A stretch of DNA of 53,398 nucleotides. Source: a virus. The stretch covers positions 1-53,398 of IMG/VR virus record IMGVR_UViG_3300044639_002247. One strand, written 5' to 3'. This document shows positions 49,566 through 53,398 of the stretch, piece after piece. Within the stretch, counting starts at the first letter, position 1; every line of letters begins with the position of its first letter. The notes beneath the pieces are model-generated. The model was not told the DNA's origin. It worked only from the letters and a program-made list of their open reading frames with translations, and searched no databases. A program made the position numbers and the translations under genes.

Positions 49566-50657
49566 ATGCCAAGTCGATCAATCACATTGTTACCGCAAAA
49601 TGGTAATGCATCAATCACTACAATTAATTGTGGAAGTAGTTTTTCAAGACTTGGAGGAGTTGTAGACGTTTCAGCTTTTCTGAATTTAACAAATTTTACT
49701 TGTAATAATAATAATATAACTGAGATTTCGGGTTATTCTAATAACAGCAACTTAATAACTTTATCATTTGTTGATAATTTACTTACTGAAAGTTTGCCGT
49801 CTTTAAGTGGGATGACCAATTTACAAGAATTTAAATATAATCGAAATCAGATTAGTGGAAGCATTCCCCCCAGTTTAAGTGACTTGGCAGCATTACGAAT
49901 TTTCCAAGGTTTTAATAATGCGCATACTGGAAGCATCCCCAGTTTAAGTAGTCTTGTTAATCTTCGAATCTTCCAGTGTGATTTAAATAATCTAACTGGC
50001 ACTATTCCAGCTCTTAATGCAAATACAGAGCTTACTAGTTTTTCTTGTAATTCTCAAAGAGGCGCAACAAAACTTACTGGGTCTATTCCAAGCTTGGCCG
50101 GGTTGACGAATTTACTAAATTTCTATTGTTATAACAATCAACTGTCTGACTTTGCAGGTGGTTCGGTATCAAATAAGTTAGGCGATTTTAAAGCTCAAAA
50201 TAATCTATTACCAGCATCAGCGGTAGACGCGATATTATCAGCCTTTGTTACCGCCAATAAAACAACTGGAACAAGGATACTAAGCTTACATGGTAATGGA
50301 AATGCATCTCCGACTAGTGTAGGGGTAATCAAAACAACATTGAGTGGAACTGCTTTTTCACGATCTGACACAACTGTTACAGTCAACTCTACGGCACATG
50401 GATATGTCACAGGTGATTATGTAACAGTTAAAGATATAGCAGAAACTGATTTCCAAGGAACATTTGCAATAACTCGTATAAACGACAATACGTTTCAATA
50501 TACAACACTTACAACTGGGGCATTAACTGGATCTGGAACCGCAACGTTGCGAAAAACATCCACTGGCAATACTAGCGGATTTAGAAGTTATCAAAATCTT
50601 GCTCTTGTATCGCGAACGGGCGGTCCATGGGACATAAACATTAATTTTCCGGCATAA
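49566..50657 (+). CDS. Leucine-rich-repeat adhesin, 363 aa
   Basis: Residues 15-225 are LRRs of the plant-like and bacterial type: LTNFTCNNNNITEISGYSNN, TNLQEFKYNRNQISGSIPPS, LVNLRIFQCDLNNLTGTIPA, LTNLLNFYCYNNQLSDFAGG. Residues 265-335 contain VTVNSTAHGYVTGDYVTVKD and ITRINDNTFQYTTLTTGALT, a pattern known as the FCCH-like fold in phage and bacterial surface proteins. The end (GGPWDININFPA) is short. Such proteins occur in tail-fibre regions of marine T4-like phages and probably bind host surface proteins or glycans. No signal peptide, so it is a virion part rather than a secreted protein. Confidence 0.85.
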   Translation: MPSRSITLLPQNGNASITTINCGSSFSRLGGVVDVSAFLNLTNFTCNNNNITEISGYSNNSNLITLSFVDNLLTESLPSLSGMTNLQEFKYNRNQISGSIPPSLSDLAALRIFQGFNNAHTGSIPSLSSLVNLRIFQCDLNNLTGTIPALNANTELTSFSCNSQRGATKLTGSIPSLAGLTNLLNFYCYNNQLSDFAGGSVSNKLGDFKAQNNLLPASAVDAILSAFVTANKTTGTRILSLHGNGNASPTSVGVIKTTLSGTAFSRSDTTVTVNSTAHGYVTGDYVTVKDIAETDFQGTFAITRINDNTFQYTTLTTGALTGSGTATLRKTSTGNTSGFRSYQNLALVSRTGGPWDININFPA

Positions 50658-50660
50658 CTT

Positions 50661-50909
50661 ATGATAAAAACTTACAAACAGGCAGTAATAACAGTTGATG
50701 AAAATGTATGGGCATTTGTATATGATACAGATTCTAAGAAAATACTAATGGAACCTCAACAGTGTTCTGGAACATATACATGTTCTCAAACTCTTGTGAT
50801 TGCAGATAGTTTAGAAGAGTGTGAAGAATATATTGAAACTAATGCTATAACAAACAGTTTATATGAAGTTATGCCAGCTGATGAAGAATATATTGAACCT
50901 GAGTCTTAA
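50661..50909 (+). CDS. Small paralogous protein A, 82 aa
   Basis: MIKTYKQAVITVDENVWAFV, then FCSGTYTCSQ-like sequence (actual QCSGTYTCSQTLVIADSLEE) and CEEYIETNAI. It is clearly related to the 51017 gene: W.f.Y......l.eP....G.Y.C...LV.AD.LEEC..fI. Located 3 bp after the LRR gene. Small proteins beside fibre genes often are fibre assembly chaperones; here that is inference from position only. Confidence 0.72.
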   Translation: MIKTYKQAVITVDENVWAFVYDTDSKKILMEPQQCSGTYTCSQTLVIADSLEECEEYIETNAITNSLYEVMPADEEYIEPES

Positions 50910-50915
50910 TAAATA
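50908..50915 (+). promoter_or_regulatory. Late-promoter variant (AATAAATA)
   Basis: One mismatch to the octamer, overlapping the stop of paralogue A, followed by GTAAT and an ATG at 50921 (5-bp gap). It would drive the short frame 50921-50995 and the downstream paralogue B. Confidence 0.55.
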
Positions 50916-50920
50916 GTAAT

Positions 50921-50995
50921 ATGTCAGTTATTACACTACGACCGGTTGGCTCTAGTACACTCTACACCGCTAAGGAGGCGGACCGTGTAGCGTAA
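50921..50995 (+). CDS. Possible micro-ORF over a structured element, 24 aa
   Basis: A 24-codon frame (MSVITLRPVGSSTLYTAKEA, then DRVA) begins exactly where a late transcript from the AATAAATA at 50908 would start. It covers the left part of the hairpin element and stops inside it. It could be a leader peptide that controls paralogue B, or a chance frame. Confidence 0.35.
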   Translation: MSVITLRPVGSSTLYTAKEADRVA

Positions 50996-51008
50996 CAATA
51001 GACCAACC
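50944..51008 (+). other. Candidate structured RNA element between two paralogues
   Basis: Three nested pairings are visible. The outer stem pairs GGTTGG-TCTA (50944-50954, one bulged C) with TAGACCAACC (50999-51008), 10 bp. The middle stem pairs CTACAC (50962-50967) with GTGTAG (50985-50990). The inner stem pairs CGC (50968-50970, with part of the preceding C) with GCG (50978-50980). The apical loop contains TAAGGAG, part of AAGGAGG, the best Shine-Dalgarno-like sequence I saw. No T-run follows, so it is not a simple terminator. It ends 8 bp before the ATG of paralogue B. Confidence 0.5.
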
Positions 51009-51016
51009 ATCATGGC

Positions 51017-51253
51017 ATGATTACCGAGCATAAATTAACTATAATTGATGTAACAGCTGACAAGTGGTTGTTATTCTATAATGAGGAAACAAATATTATG
51101 TTATGTGAACCATTTCAGGGCAGCGGGTCGTATATATGTGCATCTGTTTTAGTAGTGGCGGACACGCTTGAAGAATGTAATGCATTTATCGCGCAGAAAA
51201 AAATAGCAAACCCGTTTAGGTTTGTACAAGATAACACACCAGAATCTGAATAA
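51017..51253 (+). CDS. Small paralogous protein B, 78 aa
   Basis: MITEHKLTIIDVTADKWLLF, then NIMLCEPFQGSGSYICASVL and VVADTLEECNAFIAQKKIAN. Shares the framework of the 50661 protein (about one residue in three by eye, with conserved W, EP, GSY.C and LEEC). It follows the structured element and precedes the S74 fibre. A role as a fibre-specific chaperone or accessory is possible; nothing in the sequence proves it. The in-frame upstream ATG (51012) is out of phase and stops at once, so 51017 is the start. Confidence 0.72.
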   Translation: MITEHKLTIIDVTADKWLLFYNEETNIMLCEPFQGSGSYICASVLVVADTLEECNAFIAQKKIANPFRFVQDNTPESE

Positions 51254-51260
51254 GATCATT

Positions 51261-51268
51261 TATAAATA
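51261..51268 (+). promoter_or_regulatory. T4-type late promoter (TATAAATA) for the S74 fibre
   Basis: Exact octamer followed by AGTAT and the ATG at 51274 (5-bp gap), located 8 bp after the previous stop. Confidence 0.85.
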
Positions 51269-51273
51269 AGTAT

Positions 51274-52893
51274 ATGCCAATTCAACCAATTAATTTAGGG
51301 CCGTATGTATTAAACTCTCCAACCGAGGCAGAGAAAGGGCATATACGCGAGAGTTTGAATCTTGGATCGTCTGCTTTATTAGACGGTGCCTTCGTTGATA
51401 GTAACAGAATTGTTTTCACCGACCCAAATAATAATCAGCGTACAATTACTCTTGATAAAACTTTGCTAACTTCGCCGGTAGCTGATCGCTTACGGACACC
51501 TCGTGTTTTAGCAGTGACTGGTCACGTTACGACGACCAGTCCAATCCCAACCTTCGATGGTACTGCTAACGTTAATATTCCAGTTACAATCAATGATGGA
51601 GTAATTAGTGAATCAAAATTAGCAGCTAATGCAGTAGTTGGCGCAAAGATTAAAAACGGTACAATAACTCCAGACAAATTATCAGCCGGAGCTCCTACAT
51701 GGACGTCAAACTCAATTAATTTACCTCCTGGAATTGATCTTGGATACGATATAACTGTAGCTGGTGATAGTTATATAGACTTTCATTCGTCTTTCCCAAT
51801 AGTTGAATATGATGCTCGTATATGGCGCAAATCTGGAGTCAATGGTGCACTTGATATACTCAATATTGGAACTGGAAACATAAATATTGGTGGTGGACTC
51901 TCTGTAGAACAATCAAATACAGTTACCTCTACGCGTCAGCGTATTGGAGCACTGGAAATTATTGACAATCAAATTAATGGTACACATGCAAGTTATGTTG
52001 AGCTTGCACTTAACTATGAAAATAGCGATAGTACATTTACAAATTTCTTAAATACTACGGTCTATAATGGCAAAAGAGAAATGGTTGCAAAGTTTTTTGG
52101 AGAGACAAAAACACTCGAGACATCCGGCCCATGTCGTTCTATAACAAATAATCAGACTAATCAAGCATCTGCCGGACTTGAATCACGCACAGCTTCTGCT
52201 GGAAATGCTTTGATTGCGTTAAATGCAAACTCATCTGCAACTCTGCTACGTCATGTTCGTAACGGATCTGGAGTTGAAATACGCAATTCAGCTGACACTG
52301 AGTATGCTCCGCTGAAAGCTTCTAGTATTACATCAATAGGTAATACTATTGTAAACAATAACAGTCCTACTTTAATCTTGCAAGACACCGATGGTCGTAG
52401 CGGAATGGTGCAAGTAAATGCTAATGAATTTTCTGTACTGCGAGGAAGCGGCACAAATTCTATAGACTCGACTGCTTTTAACAACCTTTGGCCACTCGTA
52501 ATTGACTTAGAAACTAATGCCTCTGCATTTGGTGGGGATGTGACTGTTAACGGCACACTACGCTCAACTGGAGATATTATTGCTTATTCGACATCAGATA
52601 AAAGTCTTAAAACTAATATACAGCCGATTAGTCAGCCACTAAGTAAATTACAAAAAATAAATGGAGTAACATTTGACTGGGATACGTCTAAGCAAGATAC
52701 CTTTTCCGGTTCTGACATTGGTGTCCTTGCCCAAGAAATTGAAGAGATTTTACCAGATGCAGTTTGTACCCGAGAAGATGGATACAAAGCAGTTAAGTAT
52801 GAAAAAATAATTCCACTACTAATTGAATCTGTAAAAGAACTTACGGCGTTGGTAGAAACTCTTCAAACAAAAATAGCAAATTTAGAAAATTAA
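51274..52893 (+). CDS. Tail fibre with C-terminal S74 self-cleaving chaperone, 539 aa
   Basis: N-terminal fibre region (IQPINLGPYVLNSPTEAEKG) and a body with ISESKLAANAVVGAKIKNGT and TPDKLSAG. The C-terminal 100 residues are the intramolecular chaperone domain of peptidase family S74 (Pfam PF13884): STSDKSLKTNIQPI with the catalytic pair Ser441 and Lys446, INGVTFDWDT, DIGVLAQEIEEILPDAV, YKAVKYEKIIPLLIESVKEL and a closing coiled coil. The domain helps the fibre trimerise and then cuts itself off before Ser441, releasing about 99 residues. It is a receptor-binding fibre with its own late promoter. Confidence 0.9.
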   Translation: MPIQPINLGPYVLNSPTEAEKGHIRESLNLGSSALLDGAFVDSNRIVFTDPNNNQRTITLDKTLLTSPVADRLRTPRVLAVTGHVTTTSPIPTFDGTANVNIPVTINDGVISESKLAANAVVGAKIKNGTITPDKLSAGAPTWTSNSINLPPGIDLGYDITVAGDSYIDFHSSFPIVEYDARIWRKSGVNGALDILNIGTGNINIGGGLSVEQSNTVTSTRQRIGALEIIDNQINGTHASYVELALNYENSDSTFTNFLNTTVYNGKREMVAKFFGETKTLETSGPCRSITNNQTNQASAGLESRTASAGNALIALNANSSATLLRHVRNGSGVEIRNSADTEYAPLKASSITSIGNTIVNNNSPTLILQDTDGRSGMVQVNANEFSVLRGSGTNSIDSTAFNNLWPLVIDLETNASAFGGDVTVNGTLRSTGDIIAYSTSDKSLKTNIQPISQPLSKLQKINGVTFDWDTSKQDTFSGSDIGVLAQEIEEILPDAVCTREDGYKAVKYEKIIPLLIESVKELTALVETLQTKIANLEN

Positions 52894-52899
52894 TAAATT

Positions 52900-53398
52900 A
52901 TGCCAAGTACATTTATTGAAAGTACAAATATTAGTTTTTCGTCTTTAAACACTCTAAAAAATACATTAGAGACAACAAGTGCAACTACAGCAAATACATC
53001 GCTAAATGCATTGCGCAATTGGTTTAGGGATCGTGTTGGAAATACTGGAAATTTTACTCATACCGGCGCCGATAATACTGCTATTAACATATCGCAATTT
53101 TCTGAACGATTTATCTATGGGTTTTATGCAAATGGTTTTAGTGAAAGTATAGACAATACATATTATGATAATAATGATGGCGGAGTGACATTTCAGTGGG
53201 CATGGGGCGACAATAATGCAAACCAATTCGCGTTTTATCTTGCTGGGCGTGGATGGGTAACCCCAAATGCTAATGGAGGGACAAATACTGGAACTGCTTT
53301 TCATTCTTTAAGTGGAGCATTTAACGCGTCAAATACGTCTACTAATTACCAATGTTATGTGCAACATCGTGGAGATACATCTAGAGTTGGTTTTACTA
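52900..53398 (+). CDS. Start of a further fibre/adhesin gene, runs off the window
   Basis: An ATG 6 bp after the S74 fibre stop opens a frame without stop to the last base (166 residues). It begins MPSTFIESTNISFSSLNTLK with a helical stretch (ETTSATTANTSLNALRNWFR), then beta-rich sequence FIYGFYANGFSESIDNTYYD and VTFQWAWGDNNANQFAFYLA. The Asn/Thr-rich composition and position indicate another tail fibre or tip protein. The family cannot be named from this part. There is no exact late octamer; TTAATAAATT precedes the ATG. Confidence 0.75.
   Translation, partial: MPSTFIESTNISFSSLNTLKNTLETTSATTANTSLNALRNWFRDRVGNTGNFTHTGADNTAINISQFSERFIYGFYANGFSESIDNTYYDNNDGGVTFQWAWGDNNANQFAFYLAGRGWVTPNANGGTNTGTAFHSLSGAFNASNTSTNYQCYVQHRGDTSRVGFT

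Noticed and set aside
50972-50978. AAGGAGG as the ribosome binding site of the 51017 gene
   Set aside because: It lies about 38 bases upstream of the ATG, far beyond the normal 5-10, unless folding brings it close. It is reported as part of the structured element instead.
1-53398. Integrase, attachment sites, insertion sequences or transposases
   Set aside because: None is recognisable in any frame. The window is consistent with a strictly lytic T4-type phage.

Overview
The window is about 53 kb of an AT-rich, T4-type contractile-tailed phage (myovirus). Its replication cluster (late-transcription coactivator gp33, helicase loader gp59, single-strand binding protein gp32) and its baseplate genes (gp4, gp26, gp27-like, gp5-like, gp48, gp53, gp25, gp6, gp8) most resemble, from memory, the marine and cyanophage branch of the T4 group: gp26 starts with an MPLP/RPF-type N-terminus, gp32 lacks the zinc ligands, and a very large DUF4815-type structural protein is present. 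No photosynthesis gene or integrase is visible, so the host cannot be read from this window.

Region 1 (1-10 kb, + strand) holds early/middle genes: many small unknown proteins, a DnaQ-like exonuclease, a degenerate HD-domain protein, tRNA-Arg(UCU), a WGR-ligase, ThyX, and the operon WYL_2-like / unknown / gp33 / gp59, followed by gp32 with its own promoter and a strong terminator. Five sigma70-like promoters with 17-bp spacers are visible; three of them share an extended conserved cassette.

Region 2 (10-15.2 kb, - strand) is a tail assembly block read leftwards: gp4, an unknown conserved protein, a tail-tube-fold protein (gp54/gp19 type), the gp26 tail chaperone and the tape measure. A T_TTT_TTC heptamer two codons before the gp26 stop leads into an open -1 frame of 58 codons that ends in an ATGA overlap with the tape-measure start. 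This looks like a programmed frameshift making a long chaperone, as in lambda G/GT and P2 E/E'.

Region 3 (15.2-28 kb, + strand) is the baseplate: gp48, gp53, a gp27-like hub with an EF-hand loop, a gp5-type protein split into an OB-fold/M15 peptidase gene and a separate beta-helical spike gene, an Ig-like/MBG protein, gp25, gp6 and a gp7-position protein.

Region 4 (28-53.4 kb, + strand) is an adhesin battery: fibres with a shared N-terminal anchor pattern but different tips (tail-collar, RCC1 propeller, FG-GAP propeller, LRR, S74 self-cleaving chaperone), interrupted by gp8, a DUF4815-type giant and a small coiled-coil protein.

Late genes are preceded by the T4 late promoter octamer TATAAATA, placed 4-7 bp before the ATG in seven of eight exact cases. 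In T4 geometry transcription would then start at or next to the A of ATG, so the late mRNAs are probably leaderless. Two divergent genes (gp4 and gp48) share one 18-bp near-palindrome carrying both promoters and both start codons. The gp33 coactivator needed for such promoters is encoded in the early region. All function calls rest on motif recognition without database searches.
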